A program made the position numbers and the translations under genes. From the NCBI RefSeq assembly GCF_038024855.1, contig NZ_CP139089.1:3196501-3260500 (forward strand): a stretch of 64,000 bases of DNA. The letters run 5' to 3'. The DNA is from Methylocella tundrae (lineage in GTDB: Bacteria > Pseudomonadota > Alphaproteobacteria > Rhizobiales > Beijerinckiaceae). Numbering within the stretch: the first letter of the stretch is position 1; every line of letters begins with the position of its first letter. The notes beneath the pieces are model-generated. The model worked only from the letters and a program-made list of their open reading frames with translations. It did not search any database and was not told where the DNA came from. Of this stretch, positions 35,113-45,317 are shown piece by piece.

Positions 35113-36738
35113 ATGTCTCGCGTCGCAGGCGGGTTTGAAGCGGCCTCCTTCAATCAGTCGCCGCGCTTCGAGGATATTGATCTCTTTGGCGCCGACGTCG
35201 CGCTTCGCGAGGCGGTTTTGCGCGCTGGCGTCGACCCCGATTGCTCGGGGCTCGCAGCCTTCGGCAAGGATTTCGGCTCGGCCGGGACGATCGAACTCGG
35301 CCGCCTCGCCAATGAGAATCCGCCGCGCCTTCGCATTGTCGAACCGGATGGCGGGCGCGCCGACAGGATCGAGTTTCATCCGGCCTATCATGCATTGATG
35401 CAAAAAAGCATGGCGGCGGGGCTGCATGGTTCGGCCTCCGAGGCGGGCGCCACGCGCGTCACCGAACGCGCCGCGCGGCTTTATATGGCGACGCAGATCG
35501 AAGCCGGGCATATCTGCCCCCTGACCATGACCAATGCGGCGGCAGCGGCGCTCAGCGCCTCGTCATCGCTCCTGTCGGCATGGCTGCCGCATATTCTGTC
35601 GCGCGACTACGACGGCGCGATGAAGCCGTGGTTCGAGAAAAAGGCCGCGACGATCGGCATGGGCATGACGGAGCGCCAGTCCGGCACGGATGTGCGCGCG
35701 ACGATTACCGGGGCCAAAGCCTGTAACGGACATTATGAGATTTCCGGCCATAAATGGTTCATGTCGGCGCCGATGTCCGACGCCTTTCTCGTGCTGGCGC
35801 AGGCGCCGGGCGGCCTCACCTGTTTCCTCGCGCCGCGCTTTCGTCCGGACGGCGCCGTCAACGGGCTGAGGCTCCAGCGCCTCAAGGACAAGCTCGGCAA
35901 CCGCTCCAACGCATCCGCTGAGGTCGAATTCATCGGCGCCTATGCCGAGCGCGTCGGCGAGGAAGGCGCGGGCGTGCGGACCATCATCAATATGGTGCAA
36001 TGGACGCGGCTCGACTGCACCGTCGCCGCCGCGGGCCAGATGCGCTTTGGCCTTGCTCAGGCGGGCCATCATGCGCGCCATCGGACAGTGTTTCAGCGCC
36101 GGCTCATGGATCAGCCGGCGATGCGCGCCGTGCTGGCCGATCTCGCTCTTGAGAGCGAAGCCAATGTCGTGCTCGCCTTTCGCCTCGCCGGCGCCTATGA
36201 GCGCGCGGCGGCGCATCCGGCGGAGGCGGCCTACGCCCGGCTGATGACGCCGGCGGCGAAATATCTCGTCACGAAATCAGCGCCGTCCTTTATCTATGAG
36301 ACGCTCGAATGCCTTGGCGGCAATGGTTATGTCGAGGATTTTCCGATGGCGCGTCTTTATCGCGAGGCGCCGCTCAACGCCATCTGGGAGGGGTCCGGCT
36401 CCGTCATGGCGCTCGACATTCTGCGCGCCATGCGAAAGGACCGCGAGGCGACGGCGGGCGTGATCGACGCTCTGGCGGCGGCGTGCGGCGCTCCGGGCAA
36501 AACGGCCGCCGCAGCAATCAAGCAGCTTGCCGCCAGCGCGGAGGCCGAAAGCCGCGCGCGGATGATCGCAGAAAGGCTGGCGCGGCTCGGCGCGCTCGCC
36601 GCGCTTCATGAAACGAACGGCGTTTTCGCCGAGGCCTATGCAGCGACGCGCCTCGCGCGCGAACCGCGCAGCACCTGGGGCGCCTGCGACCTTGGGGCGG
36701 CGGAAGGCGCCGCCCTGTCGCGCCTGCTGGCGGAGTAG
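35113..36738 (+). CDS. aidB: Acyl-CoA dehydrogenase family protein, AidB type
   Basis: FAD-binding acyl-CoA-dehydrogenase-fold protein of 541 residues, of the AidB group linked in E. coli to the adaptive response to alkylating agents. The ATG at 35113 follows GGGAG at about seven bases. Family motifs are visible: MGMTERQSGTDVR (about 185-197), the GHKWFMSAPMSDAFLVLAQA segment (about 213-232), and ECLGGNGYVEDFPMARLYREAPLNAIWEGSGS (about 397-428). The last 100 residues form the extra C-terminal helical part that distinguishes AidB from ordinary acyl-CoA dehydrogenases. A real alkylation role is inferred from the family only. Confidence 0.92.
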   Translation: MSRVAGGFEAASFNQSPRFEDIDLFGADVALREAVLRAGVDPDCSGLAAFGKDFGSAGTIELGRLANENPPRLRIVEPDGGRADRIEFHPAYHALMQKSMAAGLHGSASEAGATRVTERAARLYMATQIEAGHICPLTMTNAAAAALSASSSLLSAWLPHILSRDYDGAMKPWFEKKAATIGMGMTERQSGTDVRATITGAKACNGHYEISGHKWFMSAPMSDAFLVLAQAPGGLTCFLAPRFRPDGAVNGLRLQRLKDKLGNRSNASAEVEFIGAYAERVGEEGAGVRTIINMVQWTRLDCTVAAAGQMRFGLAQAGHHARHRTVFQRRLMDQPAMRAVLADLALESEANVVLAFRLAGAYERAAAHPAEAAYARLMTPAAKYLVTKSAPSFIYETLECLGGNGYVEDFPMARLYREAPLNAIWEGSGSVMALDILRAMRKDREATAGVIDALAAACGAPGKTAAAAIKQLAASAEAESRARMIAERLARLGALAALHETNGVFAEAYAATRLAREPRSTWGACDLGAAEGAALSRLLAE

Positions 36739-36759
36739 CAGCTATCGTCTTGAGGTAGG

Positions 36760-36782
36760 TGTCCGGCCGTTAAGACCGGACA
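36760..36782 (+). terminator. Weak hairpin after aidB
   Basis: TGTCCGG (36760-36766) and CCGGACA (36776-36782), 22 bases past the aidB stop. There is no T run. Confidence 0.35.
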
Positions 36783-36949
36783 CGGTAGCCCGCCGGCCAA
36801 GGCCCGCGCGGCCAAGCCTTTCGTGTTTTCATTGTTGTCGCCAGCGGCGCATTTAAATGCAGCCACCCTTGGTTATCCAGAAGGCCAGGTAGCCTATGTA
36901 TCTTCGTCATCTCGAGAATTGAAGATCTCAGGTGCAAGGAGATATGAAA

Positions 36950-37189
36950 ATGAAAAGCGCTAAAATCGGCCTTGTCGCCCTCGCTTTTGCGTCCGTAATA
37001 TCAGTGGTCGGAGCAAAGGAGCTTTATGTCGACAAGCTCAGCAAAGCGTCGATAATTTATGAAATGAGAGAGACTGGCCGCTCTGTCGTCTCGACTGGCC
37101 ATTCGGCGCGCGACGTTGGCATCGTCAATGAAACCCGCCTCGGCGCCGGCCTGAATTCGCCTGAACGCCCGACGGACCTCGCGAACTGA
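36950..37189 (+). CDS. Small secreted hypothetical protein
   Basis: A 79-residue precursor. ATG at 36950 lies eight bases after AAGGAG, better than the ATG six bases upstream. The signal peptide is MKSAKIGLVALAFASVISVVGA, cleaved before KELYVDKL. The mature part of about 57 residues is polar with no Cys and no recognised domain. It follows aidB with a 211-base spacer and its own promoter is likely. The function is unknown. Confidence 0.7.
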   Translation: MKSAKIGLVALAFASVISVVGAKELYVDKLSKASIIYEMRETGRSVVSTGHSARDVGIVNETRLGAGLNSPERPTDLAN

Positions 37190-37233
37190 TGACGCCGGCG
37201 GCCATTGAGAGGCCACGCATCCGATGCTAACGG

Positions 37234-37553
37234 CTAACTCCGGCTTGGGTAAATGCCCGTCAGTGATATGCCCTGGATCAGGCCGGCGCCCTGCGTCAGA
37301 GTGAGAACCGGTTTAGCCAGCGGCAGGGCGAAAGTCGTTCTTCCGTCGCCGCCAAACGTTGTGCCGAGCAGGGAAAAGAGCGCCTGGCATTGGTTGATCG
37401 GAAGCAGCTGCCCGTTCAGCGGAGCCCAGTTAACAGGGCAGAAATTGTAAGGAAAGTGTCAATCTCGCCCAAAAAGGGATTGCCGCCCGCCAACGCCGAA
37501 CCGGCGCTGACGCCAATTGCTACGGCGGCTGCAGCGAAACAAGGAATGCGCAT
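37234..37553 (-). pseudogene. Frameshifted secreted tail-collar (microcystin-dependent) protein
   Basis: The minus strand shows a gene interrupted by a single frame change. ATG at 37553 is preceded by GGAGG; the first 33 codons encode a signal peptide (MRIPCFAAAAVAIGVSAGSA, cleaved at ALA-GG) and GNPFLGEIDTF. One frame change near 37460, where a T-run seems one base short, then leads into PYNFCPVNWAPLNGQLLPI and LFSLLGTTFGGDGRTTFALP, the Phage Tail Collar/microcystin-dependent protein signature, ending at the TAG at 37234-37236. Without the shift it would be about 106 residues and complete. It sits 49 bases downstream of another secreted-protein gene on the same strand. The shift could be genuine or a sequencing error. 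Confidence 0.75.
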
Positions 37554-37602
37554 CTTGGCCTCCGCGAAATCACGCCGGGCAATGACTCAGCACAACAGCA
37601 TG

Positions 37603-38052
37603 TCAGGCGCCATCGTAGACGGCATAAATCGGAAGCGTGCAATCTGGAAACGCGATCGAGAATTGCACGACAAGCTGCTTAGCCGTCGCATTATAGGTTT
37701 CGCAATAGTTCGAGAACGGCGGGTCCTTGACATTTGCGGGCAGGGTAGGGGTCTGCTTGAAATGAATATTGCCGCTCGTCGGCGAGGCGAATGTCATGGT
37801 CGCCTGGCCGCCCAAATCAAAGGACGATTGATCGACGATCTCGGCAAATGAAATGACGGCCTTGAGGCTGGAGCCATTTCTCTGAAAGGTCGAAAAGCCT
37901 TTGTTCAGATAGCAGCGCGCTCCAAAACCAACCGCGCCGATTGCCTCTCTTGTCTGCCCCGCGATCAGGACGTCCGGAGGGGTTTGAGCTTGGGCGAGGG
38001 ATGGAAGCAGGGTTGCAAGGGCAATGGCGACGACGCCGGGCAAGCCGCGCAT
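37603..38052 (-). CDS. Secreted hypothetical protein
   Basis: A 149-residue precursor with GGAGG six bases before ATG at 38052. A signal peptide MRGLPGVVAIALATLLPSL is cleaved after AQA. The mature part has two Cys (ARCYLNKG and SNYCETYN) and one near the end (PDCTLPIYAVYD), with beta-rich segments (SFDLGGQATMTFASPTSG). No family was recognised. The frameshifted tail-collar gene follows 49 bases downstream, also secreted, so the pair may have worked together at the cell surface. This is inference from context. Confidence 0.75.
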   Translation of the reverse strand: MRGLPGVVAIALATLLPSLAQAQTPPDVLIAGQTREAIGAVGFGARCYLNKGFSTFQRNGSSLKAVISFAEIVDQSSFDLGGQATMTFASPTSGNIHFKQTPTLPANVKDPPFSNYCETYNATAKQLVVQFSIAFPDCTLPIYAVYDGA

Positions 38053-38363
38053 AAGAGTCCTCCCCCGCCAGGATCGCAAAGACCAAACAGCGCAATGTTT
38101 AAGTGGCGCTTGGGCGCGCGAACCCAACTGGCGCTTCTGAATTCCTTATAGGTCAAAAAGGAGGACTGAGGAATTGGTTTCTGCCATGGCCGGCTCTGGC
38201 GGCGGAGCCAGGCGCGATCGCCGCCCGTCCATGGTTCTTGCCGCGCAAGCGGTGCGGCGAACGCATGAATCCCATGAGAACCAGGCGCTTGGACGCCGTC
38301 GGACCTTGCGGAAGCGCGCCGATTTGCGCAAAAAAGACGAGTCGCCGCAAGGAGTGGTTCAAA
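38053..38363. other. Divergent intergenic region
   Basis: 311 bases between the divergent secreted-protein gene and the SnoaL-like gene. It holds the promoters of both. An imperfect AATTCC/GGAATT repeat lies around 38139-38176. No other structure was recognised. Confidence 0.3.
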
Positions 38364-38717
38364 ATGGCAACGCGCACGCCGCAAGAGATTTTCCAACATC
38401 ATGCAGAGACGCTCATCGCCGGGGATCTCGAGGGCGTCGTCTCCGACTATAGCGAGGACGCCGTGATCCTTTCGCCTGATGGAGTCAAGAAGGGCAAGGC
38501 GGGGGTACGGGAAACATTCATCAAACTGCTCGCCGATCTGCCGAAGGCGGACTGGGAGGTGCCGACCGTCCTCTTCGAGGGCGACGCGCTCTTTCTGGAA
38601 TGGAAAGCGCGCTCCGAGGCGACCTACGCCGACGACGGCGTCGACACCTTTGTGTTTCGCGACGGCCTCATTCGCCTTCAAACCGTGCGCTACACGCTGA
38701 AGAAGACGCAAGGCTGA
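38364..38717 (+). CDS. SnoaL-like (nuclear transport factor 2 fold) protein
   Basis: A 117-residue protein with AAGGAG ten bases before its ATG. It has the NTF2/SnoaL-like fold: TPQEIFQHHAETLIAGDLEGVVSDYSEDAVILSPDG (about 4-40), GKAGVRETFIKLLADL, and the closing FEGDALFLEWKARSEATYADDGVDTFVFRDGLIRLQTVRYTLK. Such proteins are often small-molecule isomerases or enzymes of unknown substrate; no substrate can be assigned. It precedes ccrM, convergently. Confidence 0.85.
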   Translation: MATRTPQEIFQHHAETLIAGDLEGVVSDYSEDAVILSPDGVKKGKAGVRETFIKLLADLPKADWEVPTVLFEGDALFLEWKARSEATYADDGVDTFVFRDGLIRLQTVRYTLKKTQG

Positions 38718-38785
38718 ACGAGGGTTTCAACACACGGCCGCTTCGGCCCGATCGCGCCGAAGCGGTCCTCGCTAAAATGGCAAGC

Positions 38786-40009
<1,224 letters not shown>

Positions 40010-40033
40010 CTACGCTACTGACGTAGTTTTTTT
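40010..40033. promoter_or_regulatory. Small palindrome with T run in front of ccrM
   Basis: CTACG (40010-40014) and CGTAG (40022-40026) followed by seven T on the plus strand, 13 bases upstream of the annotated ccrM start. On the minus strand it would lie in the ccrM leader. A second IR, CCCTTC/GAAGGG, is at 40035-40053. The role is uncertain. Confidence 0.35.
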
Positions 40034-40087
40034 ACCCTTCTGTCAGTGAAGGGCGCGTTACGCAGCGTCAGCGTGGTCTGTCCCGTT

Positions 40088-40111
40088 TTCGGACGCTGAA
40101 GGCGATAGGTT
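40088..40111. other. Spacer upstream of the porin gene
   Basis: Part of the 228-base divergent spacer between ccrM and the porin gene (39998-40225). No defined element was recognised in this part. Confidence 0.15.
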
Positions 40112-40187
40112 TGGGCCGCCGCGGCCAATCGAAAAGTCCCTTTCGCAGCGCGATAAAAAAGCTTGCCCAATCATTGGCGCGCGATAA

Positions 40188-40208
40188 AGTCTATTAAATC
40201 TATAGACT
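40188..40208. promoter_or_regulatory. Inverted repeat before the porin gene
   Basis: AGTCTAT (40188-40194) and ATAGACT (40202-40208) with a seven-base spacer, 18 bases upstream of the start. The size and AT-richness fit a regulator operator or a core promoter overlapped by one. Confidence 0.4.
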
Positions 40209-40225
40209 AAAATAAGAAAGCGCGC

Positions 40226-41773
40226 GTGTTGCCCTCCCTCACTCTTCCCCGACGCTCAACGATTGCGTTTTCGCCCTTCTGGCCGCGATGGCTTAGCCCG
40301 CAGCCGCGCCAGGACTGCGCGTTCGGACAGAAGGCCCGCGCGTCGCGGAGAAAAACATTCGCATCCGCTTTCGCGCGAACGGCCGTCTTTCCGCTGCTAT
40401 TCTTGGCCGGCGCTTTGTTTGCGCCTGCGGCGCACGCGCAATATTTCGCGCTCGGAAAGGGCGCTTATCCGCTCGAATTCTACGATATTGATTTCAGCTA
40501 TCTCGCCGATCCCGCCAACAGGACCGGCCAACTCGACGCCTTGCACTACATTCCGATTGGAATCGGTTCTGAAGCCTATCTCTCCCTTGGCGGCGAGTTC
40601 CGCCAGCAGTTCTGGTCATGGAACAATGCGGGGCACGGTCTTCGCGCGCCGCTTCAAAATACTTATGATCTCGAAAGGATCGTCGGGGACATCTATCTCC
40701 ATTTCGATCGGCATCTGGCCGTTTTTTTTCAGCTTGCCCGTTATGACGCCTTCAATAGGATCAGCCCCAGTACGACGGACCAGGACCGAGGGCGCATCCA
40801 GCAGGGCTTCATCGAGCTGAAGGAGCCGGTCGGCCCCGCCGACGTCACGGCGCGCCTCGGCCGGCAGGAGATATTCCTTGGGTCAGGGCGCTTTGTCTGG
40901 ATCAACGACAGCTCCAATGTCCGCACCACCCAGGACGGCGTCCGCTTGCGGGCTCGATTTCCCAACGAGGCTACACTCGATCTTGCCGTCGCGAGGCCCG
41001 TCACATCGGTGCTCGACGCCTTCTCGGACTGGGACACCCATTCGGGCGTGTTCGGCGCGGCCTACGCCAGCCAGGTCTTGCTTCCGAATCAACTTCATCT
41101 GGACGAGTATTATTTTTATCGGCGAAACATCGGCGCCCAATATGTCGGGCTGACCGGCAATGAAGATCGCCACACTGTTGGCGGCCGGGTCTGGGGCGCA
41201 TTCGGACCGCTGCTCTATGACGGCGATTTCGCTTATCAGTTCGGGACGTTCAACAATAAAGCGATCTCGGCCTTCGGCGCCTCGACGCGCGTGCTCTATT
41301 CTTTTGAAAGCCTGCCCTGGAACCCTGGCCTGCAACTGCAAACCAGCTATTTCAGCGGCGGGGGCGGCCCCAACAGCAAGACCATCGGCACGTTCAGCGC
41401 CCCATTTCCCCGCCCGACGATGCTCAATTACGCGGGTCTCGAGACGCTCGAAAACCTGATCGAGGTCTATCCGGCGTTCATCGTCAGTCCGACGCCAACT
41501 TTTGCCTTCAGATTCGGGCCGGAGATATTGTGGCGCGCCTCAAGATATGACGCCGTTTATGTTTCGAGAGCTACGCCGCTTCCAAAGACCATGACGCCGA
41601 CGGACACCGCGGCCTATATCGGCACGAATCTCGTCGCGACCGCCCAATGGAGACTCGCTCCGAATATTACCCTTTTTGGCGAATATCTGCATGAGCTCGC
41701 CGGCCCGGCCATTACTCTGGCTGGCGGGCATGGCGCGGATGTCGGCGTGATTCAGATCGACTTCAATTTCTAA
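40226..41773 (+). CDS. Outer-membrane porin of the alginate-export type
   Basis: A 515-residue outer-membrane beta-barrel protein. After a long N-terminal extension comes a signal peptide ([19 protein letters not shown], cleaved after AHA) and then a barrel similar to the alginate-export family: [23 protein letters not shown] (about 111-133), [54 protein letters not shown] (about 190-245), and a C-terminus ending GVIQIDFNF with a terminal Phe, as expected for porins. Family members pass anionic sugars or other solutes. No alginate genes are near. The GTG start at 40226 is weakly supported; the first 40 residues may not be translated. The stop overlaps rnhB's stop by four bases. Confidence 0.75.
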   Translation: MLPSLTLPRRSTIAFSPFWPRWLSPQPRQDCAFGQKARASRRKTFASAFARTAVFPLLFLAGALFAPAAHAQYFALGKGAYPLEFYDIDFSYLADPANRTGQLDALHYIPIGIGSEAYLSLGGEFRQQFWSWNNAGHGLRAPLQNTYDLERIVGDIYLHFDRHLAVFFQLARYDAFNRISPSTTDQDRGRIQQGFIELKEPVGPADVTARLGRQEIFLGSGRFVWINDSSNVRTTQDGVRLRARFPNEATLDLAVARPVTSVLDAFSDWDTHSGVFGAAYASQVLLPNQLHLDEYYFYRRNIGAQYVGLTGNEDRHTVGGRVWGAFGPLLYDGDFAYQFGTFNNKAISAFGASTRVLYSFESLPWNPGLQLQTSYFSGGGGPNSKTIGTFSAPFPRPTMLNYAGLETLENLIEVYPAFIVSPTPTFAFRFGPEILWRASRYDAVYVSRATPLPKTMTPTDTAAYIGTNLVATAQWRLAPNITLFGEYLHELAGPAITLAGGHGADVGVIQIDFNF

Positions 41774-42396
41774 TCCGCGCGCGGCTCCGGAGCCGCGCGG
41801 AACGGGCTGAAACTCATGCGGTGAAACGGGCAGGGGCCATGCGCCTCGATCGCCGCGAGATGGGCGGGCGTCGCGTAGCCGGCGTGCCGGCTGAAGCCGT
41901 AGACGGGGTGGACGGCGCAGAGCCGGCGCATCAGCCGGTCGCGCGTGACCTTGGCGACGATGGAGGCGGCGGCGATGGAGAGAATGGCTCCGTCGCCCTT
42001 GACGATCGTCTCGGCCTCGCAGCAAAGCCCCGGCGCGAGGTCGTTGCCGTCGATCAGCACATAGCGCGGTGGGCTTGCGAGAGCCGCCAGAGCCCGGCGC
42101 ATGGCGCGGAACGTCGCCTGACGGATATTGACCGCGTCGATCTCCGCGGCGCTGGAAAAGCCGACCGCGACCGCGAGCGCGCGCGCCATGATCGCTTCAT
42201 AGAGGCTTTCCCGCTCCTCCGCCGTCAGAAGCTTCGAATCATTGAGGCCGCGCGGAAGATTGTGCGGATCAAGGATCACCGCCGCCGCCGCGACCGGGCC
42301 GGCCAATGGCCCGCGCCCCGCCTCGTCAACGCCCGCGACAGGCCAGACATCACGCTTCAGGAGTTTCCGCTCCATGCGGAAATCGGGCTTTTCCAT
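41770..42396 (-). CDS. rnhB: Ribonuclease HII
   Basis: Removes RNA from RNA-DNA hybrids, including single ribonucleotides in DNA. The 208 residues show [23 protein letters not shown] (about 21-43, with the acidic pair Asp24 and Glu25), [16 protein letters not shown] with Asp116 and the C-terminal [15 protein letters not shown]. It converges on the porin gene with overlapping stops and is separated from ccrM by that gene. The start follows no strong ribosome-binding site. Confidence 0.95.
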   Translation of the reverse strand: MEKPDFRMERKLLKRDVWPVAGVDEAGRGPLAGPVAAAAVILDPHNLPRGLNDSKLLTAEERESLYEAIMARALAVAVGFSSAAEIDAVNIRQATFRAMRRALAALASPPRYVLIDGNDLAPGLCCEAETIVKGDGAILSIAAASIVAKVTRDRLMRRLCAVHPVYGFSRHAGYATPAHLAAIEAHGPCPFHRMSFSPFRAAPEPRAD

Positions 42397-42716
42397 GCCT
42401 CAGTCTCTTAAATCGGCTCTTTGACAAAGGCCAGCGCCGGCGCCCCCTCAATCCTTGCGGGAGGCGCGCGGCATTCTCGCGGCGGCTGGCCGCGCTGCCG
42501 GAAACAGGCGACTTTTTGAACGCCAGCATATATAGATTTTGGCAAGCGCCAATTCAGGTCGAGCTTGCTTTTGAGCGCGAGACCCGAGGAGAAGCCGGCA
42601 TCTGGGAGGAAACAATTACGCTGCGGCGTGATCGCTAAACGGAAACGCTCATGCTATAGCGCCCGAAAGTCGCTCAGGGTTGAAAATCAATCGATTTGCC
42701 TGCGGGGAAGTTAAGA
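42397..42716. other. Divergent intergenic region
   Basis: 320 bases between rnhB and the mannose-1-phosphate guanylyltransferase gene. A TATAGC-like -10 candidate lies near 42654. A short open frame of about 40 codons (TTG near 42516) lacks a ribosome-binding site and is not called. Confidence 0.3.
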
Positions 42717-44129
42717 ATGGCGAAAATTCTTCCGGTCATTATGTGCGGCGGCTCGGGCACGCGGGTCTGGCCAGAGTCGCGTGAAAGCCTGCCGAAGCAA
42801 TTCATTTCCCTCATCGGCGCGCGTTCGACATTCCAGATGGCGACCGAAATCCTCGACGAGAGCGTGTTCGAAACGCCGATCGTCATTTCCAATCATGATT
42901 ACAGGTTCCTCGTCGCCGAGCAGTTGGCTGAGATCAACCGGGAGGCGCGCATCATTCTCGAGCCGGTCCGGCGCGATTCCGGCCCCGCCGTCGCTGTCGC
43001 GGCTGAACTCGCGGCGCTGTCCGATCCCGAGACGATCGTCGCGGTGCTCGCCGCCGATCATGTCGTGCAGAACAAGCAAGGTTTCGTCGATCTCTGCAAG
43101 CAGGCGGCGGAAGCGGCGGCGCTTGGCTATATTGTGACGCTCGGCGTCAAGCCGACGTCGGCCGCGACAGGATATGGCTACATCAAGACCGGCAAGCCCG
43201 TCGCCCGCGATGGCGCGGTGCTGAAGGTCGCCGGCTTCGTCGAAAAGCCCGACGCTGCGACGGCCGAGCAATATGTCCACGACAATTACCTCTGGAACTC
43301 CGGCAATTTCTTCTTCCGCGCCGACGTCATGCAGGCGGAGCTGCGTAAGTATGAACCAGCCATCGCGGAAGCCGCCGCCGAGGCCGTCGCCAAGGCAAAA
43401 CACGATCTGAACTTCCTGGTGCTCGACAAGGACGCCTTCAGCCAGGCGCCAAAAATCTCGATCGACTACGCCGTCATGGAGCGCACCGACAAGGCGGCCG
43501 TCGTCCCGGCGGACATTGGCTGGTCGGACATCGGCAATTGGAGCGCCGTCTGGGAATTGTCGGACCGCGATGAAAACGGCAATTCGACGCGCGGACACGG
43601 CGTCATCATGAACGCCTCCAATGTGCATGTGCGCTCGGATGATTACCTGACCACCGTCGTCGGCGTCGATAATGTCATCGTCGTCACGACGCAGGACGCC
43701 GTGCTGGTCCTGAACAAAGCCTGTGGCGATCAGGTCAAGCAGCTGGTCGACCGGCTTAAACTTGAGAACCGGCCGGAGGCGCTGAGCCATAAGCGAGCGT
43801 ATCGGCCCTGGGGCTATTATCAATCGGTCGACAATGGTGCGCGCTATCAAGTCAAGCGCATCGTCGTCAAGCCCGGCCAGCGCCTGTCGCTGCAAAAGCA
43901 TTTCCATAGGGCCGAGCACTGGATCGTCGTCAAAGGCACGGCCGAGGTGACGCGCGACAATGAAGTCGTTCTCGTGCATGAGAATGAATCGATCTATCTG
44001 CCGATCGGCTGCATCCACCGCATGGCCAATCCCGGCCGCATCGATCTCGAACTGATCGAGGTGCAGACCGGCTCCTATCTCGGCGAGGACGACATCGTCC
44101 GCATCGAGGATATTTATAACCGCGGATAA
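42717..44129 (+). CDS. Bifunctional mannose-1-phosphate guanylyltransferase / mannose-6-phosphate isomerase
   Basis: Makes GDP-mannose, the donor for mannose-containing polysaccharides, and interconverts mannose-6-phosphate and fructose-6-phosphate. The 470 residues start at ATG 42717 after GGGGAAG. The N-terminal nucleotidyltransferase domain has the pyrophosphorylase motif GGSGTRVWPESR (about 11-22), ADHVVQN (about 112) and FVEKPDAATAEQY (about 171). The C-terminal cupin (type II isomerase) domain has RPWGYYQSVDNG, SLQKHFHRAEHW (metal-binding His) and SIYLPIGCIHRMANPG. Known names are xanB, algA or manC. No other polysaccharide genes are nearby. A strong terminator follows. Confidence 0.95.
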   Translation: MAKILPVIMCGGSGTRVWPESRESLPKQFISLIGARSTFQMATEILDESVFETPIVISNHDYRFLVAEQLAEINREARIILEPVRRDSGPAVAVAAELAALSDPETIVAVLAADHVVQNKQGFVDLCKQAAEAAALGYIVTLGVKPTSAATGYGYIKTGKPVARDGAVLKVAGFVEKPDAATAEQYVHDNYLWNSGNFFFRADVMQAELRKYEPAIAEAAAEAVAKAKHDLNFLVLDKDAFSQAPKISIDYAVMERTDKAAVVPADIGWSDIGNWSAVWELSDRDENGNSTRGHGVIMNASNVHVRSDDYLTTVVGVDNVIVVTTQDAVLVLNKACGDQVKQLVDRLKLENRPEALSHKRAYRPWGYYQSVDNGARYQVKRIVVKPGQRLSLQKHFHRAEHWIVVKGTAEVTRDNEVVLVHENESIYLPIGCIHRMANPGRIDLELIEVQTGSYLGEDDIVRIEDIYNRG

Positions 44130-44162
44130 GGCCTCCGCCGCGGCGGGTCCGAGCGTGAACGA

Positions 44163-44218
44163 CAGATAGGGCGGAGATGGGTTCGTATCGCGAACCGGTC
44201 TCCGCCTTATCTGTTTTT
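44163..44218 (+). terminator. Strong intrinsic terminator
   Basis: A long, nearly perfect hairpin with arms CAGATAGGGCGGAGA...CGAACC and matching GGTCTCCGCCTTATCTG, followed by five T at 44214-44218. It lies 34 bases past the stop of the guanylyltransferase gene and is the best terminator in the window. Confidence 0.9.
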
Positions 44219-44609
44219 GGCCGCCGTCTTCGCGGCGCGCATGTTCTGAGCATGGGTTGGCGCGATAAATGCGTTGCGAGACTTCAGAATGCAGACGTCT
44301 CGTCCGAAAGCCGACACTGAGCCGGCGCATTGATAACGGCGCGGGCGTCGGTTCTTTCAAAAATGCACGATAGAACAAAAGGATGAGGCCGCCACCCGGA
44401 TGCTCATGCCCTGATCCGGCGGCGTCCTTCGCAGCTTTCGGACAGTCCGCTTTCCGCCAATCGCCCTGATTGGATCACCGCGCGGCCCGCGCGCTTCGAA
44501 CAGGGCGCTCGAAATCAATCGAAGCGCCAACGCCCGCAAGACTTACGCATAAAACCGGCCGTTATATTGTTGAATCTTTCAAGAATGAGCGGGAAAACGG
44601 ACATTGAAA
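44219..44609. other. Intergenic region after the terminator
   Basis: 391 bases with no supported gene. The stretch 44540-44600 is AT-rich and is the likely promoter region of the following gene. No repeat or RNA was recognised. Confidence 0.35.
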
Positions 44610-45137
44610 ATGACCTCCATCGACGTCACCGCCTTTCAGCGCCTCGAGGCCGAAGGCCGTCTTTTGAAGCCCGCCCTTAAAGCGCCGACGCATCGCGCGG
44701 GCCGCTTCGGCTTTCGCGGCGAAATAGCCCTCTCGCTCGATCCTCCGGTCACATTGGAGGCGGCTTTCGCCGCGACTGAAGAAGGCGACGCGGCCCTGTC
44801 GTTTCTTGCCGGTTCGCTCACGAGCTACAAGCAACTCCCCGCTCTTGCCGAAATCCTCGGCCCGAGCGCCAAGGCGGACGGCAAGTATTTTATTTATGTC
44901 GGCGATCTCGACCGCGCGTCACGCTATCAAATAAGCATTGAAGGCGTGTCGTTATATGTTTTTCCTATTGACGATACGTCGGTCTATAATGAGCTGATCG
45001 ACGTCCTTTATCTCGACAAGACAAAAATGAAAAAGTTCGACACGGCGGAAAAGCTTGACGTCATCGCCGATGGCGCGGCCAAATACGATCAGACATTTGA
45101 AGCCATTACTTATGAGGAAGGCCTGAAGCGGCTCTGA
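44610..45137 (+). CDS. Hypothetical protein
   Basis: No family recognised. The protein of 175 residues (TTG two codons upstream is an alternative start) has no signal peptide or membrane segment. It contains an N-terminal basic part (KPALKAPTHRAGRFGFRGE), a region with LAGSLTSYKQLPALAEIL, a YFIYVGDLDRASRYQISIEGVSLYVFPIDD strand-rich middle and an acidic-basic C-terminus. It is cytoplasmic by appearance. The gene has its own promoter region and no operon partner. Confidence 0.7.
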   Translation: MTSIDVTAFQRLEAEGRLLKPALKAPTHRAGRFGFRGEIALSLDPPVTLEAAFAATEEGDAALSFLAGSLTSYKQLPALAEILGPSAKADGKYFIYVGDLDRASRYQISIEGVSLYVFPIDDTSVYNELIDVLYLDKTKMKKFDTAEKLDVIADGAAKYDQTFEAITYEEGLKRL

Positions 45138-45317
45138 GCCTCCGGTTTCAGATATAAGCGCCGACGCCCGGGGAGCGCGGGCGTCGGAATCGCCTGTTTG
45201 TGATCCCTTATGCTCCCGGCGGGGCTCTTGACGGCTTGGACTTTGCGACGCATCGTTCCCGCGAATTTGGGTCGCATTGATTGTGGCGCTCGAAAGCGGC
45301 GACAGGGCGGAGCGGGT

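Noticed and set aside
42711..44378. A 555-codon minus-strand frame opposite the mannose-1-phosphate guanylyltransferase
   Set aside because: It mirrors a gene with clear catalytic motifs and runs through a strong terminator on the other strand.
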